Assembly (NCBI GenBank): GCA_003116995.1
Contig: BDSL01000061.1
Span: 557,791-621,790 of the forward strand
DNA: 64,000 nt
Direction of reading: 5' to 3'
DNA from: Yamagishiella unicocca
Lineage: Eukaryota; Chlorophyta; Chlorophyceae; Chlamydomonadales; Volvocaceae
Part shown: positions 47,901-59,900 of the stretch, piece after piece
Layout of the letters: every line of letters starts with the position of its first letter
Numbering within the stretch: position 1 is the stretch's first letter
Made by a program: the position numbers and the translations under genes
Notes under the pieces: generated by a model
What the model saw: only the letters and a program-made list of their open reading frames with translations
What the model was told of the DNA's origin: nothing
Database searches by the model: none

Positions 47901-50900
47901 CAACAGGTGCTGGTCCTGGCGATGGTGGTGAAGGGCTGGGAGGAGTGGGGCTCGGAGGGCCGGGGCTAGGCGGCGGAGCAGTGGGTGGGCTGGGGCTGGG
48001 GCGGCGACGGCTCAGGCGGTGGCGGCGCAACAGGTGCTGGCCTGGCGACGGTGGTGAAGGGCTGGGAGGAGTGGGGCTCGGAGGGCCGGGGCTAGGCGGC
48101 GGAGCAGTGGGTGGGCTGGGGCTGGGCGGCGACGGCTCAGGCGGTGGCGGCGCAACAGGTGCTGGTCCTGGCGATGGTGGTGAAGGGCTGGGAGGAGTGG
48201 GGCTCGGAGGGCCGGGGCTAGGCGGCGGAGCAGTGGGTGGGCTGGGGCTGGGCGGCGACGGCTCAGGCGGTGGCGGCGCAACAGGTGCTGGTCCTGGCGA
48301 TGGTGGTGAAGGGCTGGGAGGAGTGGGGCTCGGAGGGCCGGGGCTAGGCGGCGGAGCAGTGGGTGGGCTGGGGCTGGGCGGCGACGGCTCAGGCGGTGGC
48401 GGCGCAACAGGTGCTGGCCCTGGCGACGGTGGTGAAGGGCTGGGAGGAGTGGGGCTCGGAGGGCCGGGGCTAGGCGGCGGAGCAGTGGGTGGGCTGGGGC
48501 TGGGCGGCGACGGCTCAGGCGGTGGCGGCGCAACAGGTGCTGGTCCTGGCGACGGTGGTGAAGGGCTGGGAGGAGTGGGGCTCGGAGGGCCGGGGCTAGG
48601 CGGCGGAGCAGTGGGTGGGCTGGGGCTGGGCGGCGACGGCTCAGGCGGTGGCGGCGCAACAGGTGCTGGTCCTGGCGATGGTGGTGAAGGGCTGGGAGGA
48701 GTGGGGCTCGGAGGGCCGGGGCTAGGCGGCGGAGCAGTGGGTGGGCTGGGGCTGGGCGGCGACGGCTCAGGCGGTGGCGGCGCAACAGGTGCTGGTCCTG
48801 GCGATGGTGGTGAAGGGCTGGGAGGAGTGGGGCTCGGAGGGCCGGGGCTAGGCGGCGGAGCAGTGGGTGGGCTGGGGCTGGGCGGCGAGGCTCAGGCGGT
48901 GGCGGCGCAACAGGTGCTGGCCTGGCGAGGTGGTGAAGGGCTGGGGAGTGGGGCTCGGAGGGCCGGGGCTAGGCGGCGGAGCAGTGGGTGGGCTGGGGCT
49001 GGGCGGCGACGGCTCAGGCGGTGGCGGCGCAACAGGTGCTGGCCTGGCGATGGTGGTGAAGGGCTGGGCGGAGTGGGGCTCGGAGGGCCGGGGCTAGGCG
49101 GCGGAGCAGTGGGTGGGCTGGGGCTGGGCGGCGACGGCTCAGGCGGTGGCGGCGCAACAGGTGCTGGTCCCTGGCGATGGTGGTGAAGGGCTGGGAGGAG
49201 TGGGGCTCGGAGGGCCGGGGCTAGGCGGCGGAGCAGTGGGTGGGCTGGGGCTGGGCGGCGACGGCTCAGGCGGTGGCGGCGCAACAGGTGCTGGCCCTGG
49301 CGACGGTGGTGAAGGGCTGGGAGGAGTGGGGCTCGGAGGGCCGGGGCTAGGCGGCGGAGCAGTGGGTGGGCTGGGGCTGGGCGGCGATGGCTCAGGCGGT
49401 GGCGGCGCAACAGGTGCTGGTCCTGGCGATGGTGGTGAAGGGCTGGGAGGAGTGGGGCTCGGAGGGCCGGGGCTAGGCGGCGGAGCAGTGGGTGGGCTGG
49501 GGCTGGGCGGCGACGGCTCAGGCGGTGGCGGCGCAACAGGTGCTGGTCCTGGCGACGGTGGTGAAGGGCTGGGAGGAGTGGGGCTCGGAGGGCCGGGGCT
49601 AGGCGGCGGAGCAGTGGGTGGGCTGGGGCTGGGCGGCGACGGCTCAGGCGGTGGCGGCGCAACAGGTGCTGGCCCTGGCGATGGTGGTGAAGGGCTGGGA
49701 GGAGTGGGGCTCGGAGGGCCGGGGCTAGGCGGCGGAGCAGTGGGTGGGCTGGGGCTGGGCGGCGACGGCTCAGGCGGTGGCGGCGCAACAGGTGCTGGTC
49801 CTGGCGACGGTGGTGAAGGGCTGGGCGGAGTGGGGCTCGGAGGGCCGGGGCTAGGCGGCGGAGCAGTGGGTGGGCTGGGGCTGGGCGGCGACGGCTCAGG
49901 CGGTGGCGGCGCAACAGGTGCTGGTCCTGGCGACGGTGGTGAAGGGCTGGGAGGAGTGGGGCTCGGAGGGCCGGGGCTAGGCGGCGGAGCAGTGGGTGGG
50001 CTGGGGCTGGGCGGCGACGGCTCAGGCGGTGGCGGCGCAACAGGTGCTGGCCCTGGCGATGGTGGTGAAGGGCTGGGAGGAGTGGGGCTCGGAGGGCCGG
50101 GGCTAGGCGGCGGAGCAGTGGGTGGGCTGGGGCTGGGCGGCGATGGCTCAGGCGGTGGCGGCGCAACAGGTGCTGGTCCTGGCGACGGTGGTGAAGGGCT
50201 GGGCGGAGTGGGGCTCGGAGGGCCGGGGCTAGGCGGCGGAGCAGTGGGTGGGCTGGGGCTGGGCGGCGACGGCTCAGGCGGTGGCGGCGCAACAGGTGCT
50301 GGCCCTGGCGACGGTGGTGAAGGGCTGGGAGGAGTGGGGCTCGGAGGGCCGGGGCTAGGCGGCGGAGCAGTGGGTGGGCTGGGGCTGGGCGGCGACGGCT
50401 CAGGCGGTGGCGGCGCAACAGGTGCTGGTCCCTGGCGATGGTGGTGAAGGGCTGGGAGGAGTGGGGCTCGGAGGGCCGGGGCTAGGCGGCGGAGCAGTGG
50501 GTGGGCTGGGGCTGGGCGGCGACGGCTCAGGCGGTGGCGGCGCAACAGGTGCTGGTCCTGGCGACGGTGGTGAAGGGCTGGGAGGAGTGGGGCTCGGAGG
50601 GCCGGGGCTAGGCGGCGGAGCAGTGGGTGGGCTGGGGCTGGGCGGCGACGGCTCAGGCGGTGGCGGCGCAACAGGTGCTGGTCCTGGCGATGGTGGTGAA
50701 GGGCTGGGAGGAGTGGGGCTCGGAGGGCCGGGGCTAGGCGGCGGAGCAGTGGGTGGGCTGGGGCTGGGCGGCGACGGCTCAGGCGGTGGCGGCGCAACAG
50801 GTGCTGGCCCTGGCGATGGTGGTGAAGGGCTGGGAGGAGTGGGGCTCGGAGGGCCGGGGCTAGGCGGCGGAGCAGTGGGTGGGCTGGGCTGGGGGCGGCG

Positions 50901-53900
50901 GGGTGGGGCGGGGTGGGCGGGTGGGGCTGGGGCGGCGGGGCTCAGGCGGCTGGCGGCGCAACAGGGTGGCTGGCCGGGTGGCGGAAGGGCTGGGCGAGTG
51001 GGAAGGTGGGGGGGGGCTCGGAGGGCCGGGGCTAGGCGGCGGAGCAGTGGGTGGGCTGGGGCTGGGCGGCGACGGCTCAGGCGGTGGCGGCGCAACAGGT
51101 GCTGGCCCTGGCGATGGTGGTGAAGGGCTGGGAGGAGTGGGGCTCGGAGGGCCGGGGCTAGGCGGCGGAGCAGTGGGTGGGCTGGGGCTGGGCGGCGACG
51201 GCTCAGGCGGTGGCGGCGCAACAGGTGCTGGTCCTGGCGATGGTGGTGAAGGGCTGGGAGGAGTGGGGCTCGGAGGGCCGGGGCTAGGCGGCGGAGCAGT
51301 GGGTGGGCTGGGGCTGGGCGGCGACGGCTCAGGCGGTGGCGGCGCAACAGGTGCTGGTCCTGGCGATGGTGGTGAAGGGCTGGGAGGAGTGGGGCTCGGA
51401 GGGCCGGGGCTAGGCGGCGGAGCAGTGGGTGGGCTGGGGCTGGGCGGCGATGGCTCAGGCGGTGGCGGCGCAACAGGTGCTGGTCCTGGCGATGGTGGTG
51501 AAGGGCTGGGAGGAGTGGGGCTCGGAGGGCCGGGGCTAGGCGGCGGAGCAGTGGGTGGGCTGGGGCTGGGCGGCGACGGCTCAGGCGGTGGCGGCGCAAC
51601 AGGTGCTGGTCCTGGCGATGGTGGTGAAGGGCTGGGAGGAGTGGGGCTCGGAGGGCCGGGGCTAGGCGGCGGAGCAGTGGGTGGGCTGGGGCTGGGCGGC
51701 GACGGCTCAGGCGGTGGCGGCGCAACAGGTGCTGGCCTGGCGATGGTGGTGAAGGGCTGGGAGGAGTGGGGCTCGGAGGGCCGGGGCTAGGCGGCGGAGC
51801 AGTGGGTGGGCTGGGGCTGGGCGGCGACGGCTCAGGCGGTGGCGGCGCAACAGGTGCTGGCCTGGCGATGGTGGTGAAGGGCTGGGAGGAGTGGGGCTCG
51901 GAGGGCCGGGGCTAGGCGGCGGAGCAGTGGGTGGGCTGGGGCTGGGCGGCGAGGCTCAGGCGGTGGCGGCGCAACAGGTGCTGGTCCTGGCGATGGTGGT
52001 GAAGGGCTGGGAGGAGTGGGGCTCGGAGGGCCGGGGCTAGGCGGCGGAGCAGTGGGTGGGCTGGGGCTGGGCGGCGACGGCTCAGGCGGTGGCGGCGCAA
52101 CAGGTGCTGGCCCTGGCGATGGTGGTGAAGGGCTGGGAGGAGTGGGGCTCGGAGGGCCGGGGCTAGGCGGCGGAGCAGTGGGTGGGCTGGGGCTGGGCGG
52201 CGACGGCTCAGGCGGTGGCGGCGCAACAGGTGCTGGCCCTGGCGATGGTGGTGAAGGGCTGGGAGGAGTGGGGCTCGGAGGGCCGGGGCTAGGCGGCGGA
52301 GCAGTGGGTGGGCTGGGGCTGGGCGGCGATGGCTCAGGCGGTGGCGGCGCAACAGGTGCTGGCCCTGGCGAGGTGGTGAAGGGCTGGGAGGAGTGGGGCT
52401 CGGAGGGCCGGGGCTAGGCGGCGGAGCAGTGGGTGGGCTGGGGCTGGGCGGCGACGGCTCAGGCGGTGGCGGCGCAACAGGTGCTGGTCCTGGCGACGGT
52501 GGTGAAGGGCTGGGCGGAGTGGGGCTCGGAGGGCCGGGGCTAGGCGGCGGAGCAGTGGGTGGGCTGGGGCTGGGCGGCGACGGCTCAGGCGGTGGCGGCG
52601 CAACAGGTGCTGGTCCTGGCGATGGTGGTGAAGGGCTGGGAGGAGTGGGGCTCGGAGGGCCGGGGCTAGGCGGCGGAGCAGTGGGTGGGCTGGGGCTGGG
52701 CGGCGACGGCTCAGGCGGTGGCGGCGCAACAGGTGCTGGTCCTGGCGATGGTGGTGAAGGGCTGGGAGGAGTGGGGCTCGGAGGGCCGGGGCTAGGCGGC
52801 GGAGCAGTGGGTGGGCTGGGGCTGGGCGGCGACGGCTCAGGCGGTGGCGGCGCAACAGGTGCTGGTCCTGGCGATGGTGGTGAAGGGCTGGGAGGAGTGG
52901 GGCTCGGAGGGCCGGGGCTAGGCGGCGGAGCAGTGGGTGGGCTGGGGCTGGGCGGCGACGGCTCAGGCGGTGGCGGCGCAACAGGTGCTGGTCCTGGCGA
53001 TGGTGGTGAAGGGCTGGGAGGAGTGGGGCTCGGAGGGCCGGGGCTAGGCGGCGGAGCAGTGGGTGGGCTGGGGCTGGGCGGCGACGGCTCAGGCGGTGGC
53101 GGCGCAACAGGTGCTGGCCCTGGCGACGGTGGTGAAGGGCTGGGAGGAGTGGGGCTCGGAGGGCCGGGGCTAGGCGGCGGAGCAGTGGGTGGGCTGGGGC
53201 TGGGCGGCGACGGCTCAGGCGGTGGCGGCGCAACAGGTGCTGGCCTGGCGAGGTGGTGAAGGGCTGGGAGGAGTGGGGCTCGGAGGGCCGGGGCTAGGCG
53301 GCGGAGCAGTGGGGGGCTGGGGCTGGGCGGCGAGGCTCAGGCGGTGGGGCGCACAGGTGCTGGCCTGGCGAGGTGGTGAGGGCTGGGGGAGTGGGGCTCG
53401 GAGGGCCGGGGCTAGGCGGCGGAGCAGTGGGTGGGCTGGGGCTGGGCGGCGACGGCTCAGGCGGTGGCGGCGCAACAGGTGCTGGTCCTGGCGAGGTGGT
53501 GAAGGGCTGGGAGGAGTGGGGCTCGGAGGGCCGGGGCTAGGCGGCGGAGCAGTGGGTGGGCTGGGGCTGGGCGGCGACGGCTCAGGCGGTGGCGGCGCAA
53601 CAGGTGCTGGCCTGGCGACGGTGGTGAAGGGCTGGGAGGAGTGGGGCTCGGAGGGCCGGGGCTAGGCGGCGGAGCAGTGGGTGGGCTGGGGCTGGGCGGC
53701 GACGGCTCAGGCGGTGGCGGCGCAACAGGTGCTGGCCCTGGCGACGGTGGTGAAGGGCTGGGGGAGTGGGGCTCGGAGGGCCGGGGCTAGGCGGCGGAGC
53801 AGTGGGTGGGCTGGGGCTGGGCGGCGACGGCTCAGGCGGTGGCGGCGCAACAGGTGCTGGTCCTGGCGATGGTGGTGAAGGGCTGGGAGGAGTGGGGCTC

Positions 53901-56900
53901 GGAGGGCCGGGGCTAGGCGGCGGAGCAGTGGGTGGGCTGGGGCTGGGCGGCGACGGCTCAGGCGGTGGCGGCGCAACAGGTGCTGGTCCTGGCGACGGTG
54001 GTGAAGGGCTGGGAGGAGTGGGGCTCGGAGGGCCGGGGCTAGGCGGCGGAGCAGTGGGTGGGCTGGGGCTGGGCGGCGACGGCTCAGGCGGTGGCGGCGC
54101 AACAGGTGCTGGTCCTGGCGATGGTGGTGAAGGGCTGGGGGAGTGGGGCTCGGAGGGCCGGGGCTAGGCGGCGGAGCAGTGGGTGGGCTGGGGCTGGGCG
54201 GCGACGGCTCAGGCGGTGGCGGCGCAACAGGTGCTGGTCCTGGCGATGGTGGTGAAGGGCTGGGAGGAGTGGGGCTCGGAGGGCCGGGGCTAGGCGGCGG
54301 AGCAGTGGGTGGGCTGGGGCTGGGCGGCGACGGCTCAGGCGGTGGCGGCGCAACAGGTGCTGGCCCTGGCGACGGTGGTGAAGGGCTGGGAGGAGTGGGG
54401 CTCGGAGGGCCGGGGCTAGGCGGCGGAGCAGTGGGTGGGCTGGGGCTGGGCGGCGACGGCTCAGGCGGTGGCGGCGCAACAGGTGCTGGTCCTGGCGATG
54501 GTGGTGAAGGGCTGGGAGGAGTGGGGCTCGGAGGGCCGGGGCTAGGCGGCGGAGCAGTGGGTGGGCTGGGGCTGGGCGGCGAGGCTCAGGCGGTGGCGGC
54601 GCAACAGGTGCTGGTCCTGGCGACGGTGGTGAAGGGCTGGGAGGAGTGGGGCTCGGAGGGCCGGGGCTAGGCGGCGGAGCAGTGGGTGGGCTGGGGCTGG
54701 GCGGCGACGGCTCAGGCGGTGGCGGCGCAACAGGTGCTGGTCCTGGCGATGGTGGTGAAGGGCTGGGAGGAGTGGGGCTCGGAGGGCCGGGGCTAGGCGG
54801 CGGAGCAGTGGGTGGGCTGGGGCTGGGCGGCGACGGCTCAGGCGGTGGCGGCGCAACAGGTGCTGGTCCTGGCGAGGTGGTGAAGGGCTGGGAGGAGTGG
54901 GGCTCGGAGGGCCGGGGCTAGGCGGCGGAGCAGTGGGTGGGCTGGGGCTGGGCGGCGACGGCTCAGGCGGTGGCGGCGCAACAGGTGCTGGTCCTGGCGA
55001 TGGTGGTGAAGGGCTGGGGGAGTGGGGCTCGGAGGGCCGGGGCTAGGCGGCGGAGCAGTGGGTGGGCTGGGGCTGGGCGGCGACGGCTCAGGCGGTGGCG
55101 GCGCAACAGGTGCTGGTCCTGGCGACGGTGGTGAAGGGCTGGGAGGAGTGGGGCTCGGAGGGCCGGGGCTAGGCGGCGGAGCAGTGGGTGGGCTGGGGCT
55201 GGGCGGCGACGGCTCAGGCGGTGGCGGCGCAACAGGTGCTGGTCCTGGCGATGGTGGTGAAGGGCTGGGAGGAGTGGGGCTCGGAGGGCCGGGGCTAGGC
55301 GGCGGAGCAGTGGGTGGGCTGGGGCTGGGCGGCGACGGCTCAGGCGGTGGCGGCGCAACAGGTGCTGGCCTGGCGATGGTGGTGAAGGGCTGGGAGGAGT
55401 GGGGCTCGGAGGGCCGGGGCTAGGCGGCGGAGCAGTGGGTGGGCTGGGGCTGGGGGCGACGGCTCAGGCGGTGGCGGCGCAACAGGTGCTGGCCTGGCGA
55501 GGTGGGAGGGTGGGGGGTGGGGCTCGGAGGGCCGGGGCTAGGCGGCGGAGCAGTGGGTGGGCTGGGGCTGGGCGGCGACGGCTCAGGCGGTGGCGGCGCA
55601 ACAGGTGCTGGTCCTGGCGACGGTGGTGAAGGGCTGGGAGGAGTGGGGCTCGGAGGGCCGGGGCTAGGCGGCGGAGCAGTGGGTGGGCTGGGGCTGGGCG
55701 GCGACGGCTCAGGCGGTGGCGGCGCAACAGGTGCTGGTCCTGGCGACGGTGGTGAAGGGCTGGGAGGAGTGGGGCTCGGAGGGCCGGGGCTAGGCGGCGG
55801 AGCAGTGGGTGGGCTGGGGCTGGGCGGCGACGGCTCAGGCGGTGGCGGCGCAACAGGTGCTGGTCCTGGCGATGGTGGTGAAGGGCTGGGCGGAGTGGGG
55901 CTCGGAGGGCCGGGGCTAGGCGGCGGAGCAGTGGGTGGGCTGGGGCTGGGCGGCGACGGCTCAGGCGGTGGCGGCGCAACAGGTGCTGGTCCTGGCGATG
56001 GTGGTGAAGGGCTGGGAGGAGTGGGGCTCGGAGGGCCGGGGCTAGGCGGCGGAGCAGTGGGTGGGCTGGGGCTGGGCGGCGACGGCTCAGGCGGTGGCGG
56101 CGCAACAGGTGCTGGTCCTGGCGATGGTGGTGAAGGGCTGGGAGGAGTGGGGCTCGGAGGGCCGGGGCTAGGCGGCGGAGCAGTGGGTGGGCTGGGGCTG
56201 GGCGGCGACGGCTCAGGCGGTGGCGGCGCAACAGGTGCTGGTCCTGGCGACGGTGGTGAAGGGCTGGGGGAGTGGGGCTCGGAGGGCCGGGGCTAGGCGG
56301 CGGAGCAGTGGGTGGGCTGGGGCTGGGCGGCGACGGCTCAGGCGGTGGCGGCGCAACAGGTGCTGGCCTGGCGAGGTGGTGAAGGGCTGGGAGGAGTGGG
56401 GCTCGGAGGGCCGGGGCTAGGCGGCGGAGCAGTGGGTGGGCTGGGGCTGGGCGGCGACGGCTCAGGCGGTGGCGGCGCAACAGGTGCTGGCCCTGGCGAC
56501 GGTGGTGAAGGGCTGGGAGGAGTGGGGCTCGGAGGGCCGGGGCTAGGCGGCGGAGCAGTGGGTGGGCTGGGGCTGGGCGGCGACGGCTCAGGCGGTGGCG
56601 GCGCAACAGGTGCTGGCCCTGGCGACGGTGGTGAAGGGCTGGGAGGAGTGGGGCTCGGAGGGCCGGGGCTAGGCGGCGGAGCAGTGGGTGGGCTGGGGCT
56701 GGGCGGCGACGGCTCAGGCGGTGGCGGCGCAACAGGTGCTGGCCTGGCGAGGTGGTGAAGGGCTGGGAGGAGTGGGGCTCGGAGGGCCGGGGCTAGGCGG
56801 CGGAGCAGTGGGTGGGCTGGGGCTGGGCGGCGACGGCTCAGGCGGTGGCGGCGCAACAGGTGCTGGTCCTGGCGATGGTGGTGAAGGGCTGGGAGGAGTG

Positions 56901-59900
56901 GGGCTCGGAGGGCCGGGGCTAGGCGGCGGAGCAGTGGGTGGGCTGGGGCTGGGCGGCGACGGCTCAGGCGGTGGCGGCGCAACAGGTGCTGGTCCTGGCG
57001 ATGGTGGTGAAGGGCTGGGCGGAGTGGGGCTCGGAGGGCCGGGGCTAGGCTAGGCGGCGGAGCAGTGGGTGGGCTGGGGCTGGGCGGCGACGGCTCAGGC
57101 GGTGGCGGCGCAACAGGTGCTGGTCCTGGCGATGGTGGTGAAGGGCTGGGAGGAGTGGGGCTCGGAGGGCCGGGGCTAGGCGGCGGAGCAGTGGGTGGGC
57201 TGGGGCTGGGCGGCGACGGCTCAGGCGGTGGCGGCGCAACAGGTGCTGGCCCTGGCGACGGTGGTGAAGGGCTGGGAGGAGTGGGGCTCGGAGGGCCGGG
57301 GCTAGGCGGCGGAGCAGTGGGTGGGCTGGGGCTGGGCGGCGACGGCTCAGGCGGTGGCGGCGCAACAGGTGCTGGCCCTGGCGATGGTGGTGAAGGGCTG
57401 GGAGGAGTGGGGCTCGGAGGGCCGGGGCTAGGCGGCGGAGCAGTGGGTGGCTGGGGCTGGGCGGCGACGGCTCAGGCGGTGGCGGCGCAACAGGTGCTGG
57501 TCCTGGCGATGGTGGTGAAGGGCTGGGAGGAGTGGGGCTCGGAGGGCCGGGGCTAGGCGGCGGAGCAGTGGGTGGGCTGGGGCTGGGCGGCGACGGCTCA
57601 GGCGGTGGCGGCGCAACAGGTGCTGGTCCTGGCGACGGTGGTGAAGGGCTGGGAGGAGTGGGGCTCGGAGGGCCGGGGCTAGGCGGCGGAGCAGTGGGTG
57701 GGCTGGGGCTGGGCGGCGACGGCTCAGGCGGTGGCGGCGCAACAGGTGCTGGTCCTGGCGATGGTGGTGAAGGGCTGGGAGGAGTGGGGCTCGGAGGGCC
57801 GGGGCTAGGCGGCGGAGCAGTGGGTGGGCTGGGGCTGGGCGGCGACGGCTCAGGCGGTGGCGGCGCAACAGGTGCTGGCCTGGCGAGGTGGTGAAGGGCT
57901 GGGGGAGTGGGGCTCGGAGGGCCGGGGCTAGGCGGCGGAGCAGTGGTGGGCTGGGGCTGGGCGATGGCTCAGGCGTGGCGGCGCAACAGGTGCTGGTCCT
58001 GGCGACGGTGGTGAAGGGCTGGGAGGAGTGGGGCTCGGAGGGCCGGGGCTAGGCGGCGGAGCAGTGGGTGGGCTGGGGCTGGGCGGCGACGGCTCAGGCG
58101 GTGGCGGCGCAACAGGTGCTGGCCCTGGCGACGGTGGTGAAGGGCTGGGAGGAGTGGGGCTCGGAGGGCCGGGGCTAGGCGGCGGAGCAGTGGGTGGGCT
58201 GGGGCTGGGCGGCGACGGCTCAGGCGGTGGCGGCGCAACAGGTGCTGGTCCTGGCGACGGTGGTGAAGGGCTGGGAGGAGTGGGGCTCGGAGGGCCGGGG
58301 CTAGGCGGCGGAGCAGTGGGTGGGCTGGGGCTGGGCGGCGAGGCTCAGGCGGTGGCGGCGCAACAGGTGCGGCCTGGCGAGGTGGTGAAGGGCTGGGGGG
58401 TGGGGCTCGGAGGGCCGGGGCTAGGCGGCGGAGCAGTGGGTGGGCTGGGGCTGGGCGGCGACGGCTCAGGCGGTGGCGGCGCAACAGGTGCTGGTCCTGG
58501 CGATGGTGGTGAAGGGCTGGGAGGAGTGGGGCTCGGAGGGCCGGGGCTAGGCGGCGGAGCAGTGGGTGGGCTGGGGCTGGGCGGCGACGGCTCAGGCGGT
58601 GGCGGCGCAACAGGTGCTGGTCCTGGCGATGGTGGTGAAGGGCTGGGAGGAGTGGGGCTCGGAGGGCCGGGGCTAGGCGGCGGAGCAGTGGGTGGGCTGG
58701 GGCTGGGCGGCGACGGCTCAGGCGGTGGCGGCGCAACAGGTGCTGGCCCTGGCGACGGTGGTGAAGGGCTGGGAGGAGTGGGGCTCGGAGGGCCGGGGCT
58801 AGGCGGCGGAGCAGTGGGTGGGCTGGGGCTGGGCGGCGACGGCTCAGGCGGTGGCGGCGCAACAGGTGCTGGTCCTGGCGATGGTGGTGAAGGGCTGGGA
58901 GGAGTGGGGCTCGGAGGGCCGGGGCTAGGCGGCGGAGCAGTGGGTGGGCTGGGGCTGGGCGGCGACGGCTCAGGCGGTGGCGGCGCAACAGGTGCTGGCC
59001 CTGGCGACGGTGGTGAAGGGCTGGGAGGAGTGGGGCTCGGAGGGCCGGGGCTAGGCGGCGGAGCAGTGGGGTGGGCTGGGGCTGGGCGGCGACGGCTCAG
59101 GCGGTGGCGGCGCAACAGGTGCTGGTCCTGGCGATGGTGGTGAAGGGCTGGGAGGAGTGGGGCTCGGAGGGCCGGGGCTAGGCGGCGGAGCAGTGGGTGG
59201 GCTGGGGCTGGGCGGCGACGGCTCAGGCGGTGGCGGCGCAACAGGTGCTGGCCCTGGCGATGGTGGTGAAGGGCTGGGAGGAGTGGGGCTCGGAGGGCCG
59301 GGGCTAGGCGGCGGAGCAGTGGGTGGGCTGGGGCTGGGCGGCGACGGCTCAGGCGGTGGCGGCGCAACAGGTGCTGGTCCTGGCGATGGTGGTGAAGGGC
59401 TGGGAGGAGTGGGGCTCGGAGGGCCGGGGCTAGGCGGCGGAGCAGTGGGTGGGCTGGGGCTGGGCGGCGACGGCTCAGGCGGTGGCGGCGCAACAGGTGC
59501 TGGTCCTGGCGACGGTGGTGAAGGGCTGGGAGGAGTGGGGCTCGGAGGGCCGGGGCTAGGCGGCGGAGCAGTGGGTGGGCTGGGGCTGGGCGGCGACGGC
59601 TCAGGCGGTGGCGGCGCAACAGGTGCTGGTCCTGGCGATGGTGGTGAAGGGCTGGGAGGAGTGGGGCTCGGAGGGCCGGGGCTAGGCGGCGGAGCAGTGG
59701 GTGGGCTGGGGCTGGGCGGCGACGGCTCAGGCGGTGGCGGCGCAACAGGTGCTGGTCCTGGCGATGGTGGTGAAGGGCTGGGGGAGTGGGGCTCGGAGGG
59801 CCGGGGCTAGGCGGCGGAGCAGTGGGTGGGCTGGGGCTGGGCGGCGACGGCTCAGGCGGTGGCGGCGCAACAGGTGCTGGTCCTGGCGATGGTGGTGAAG

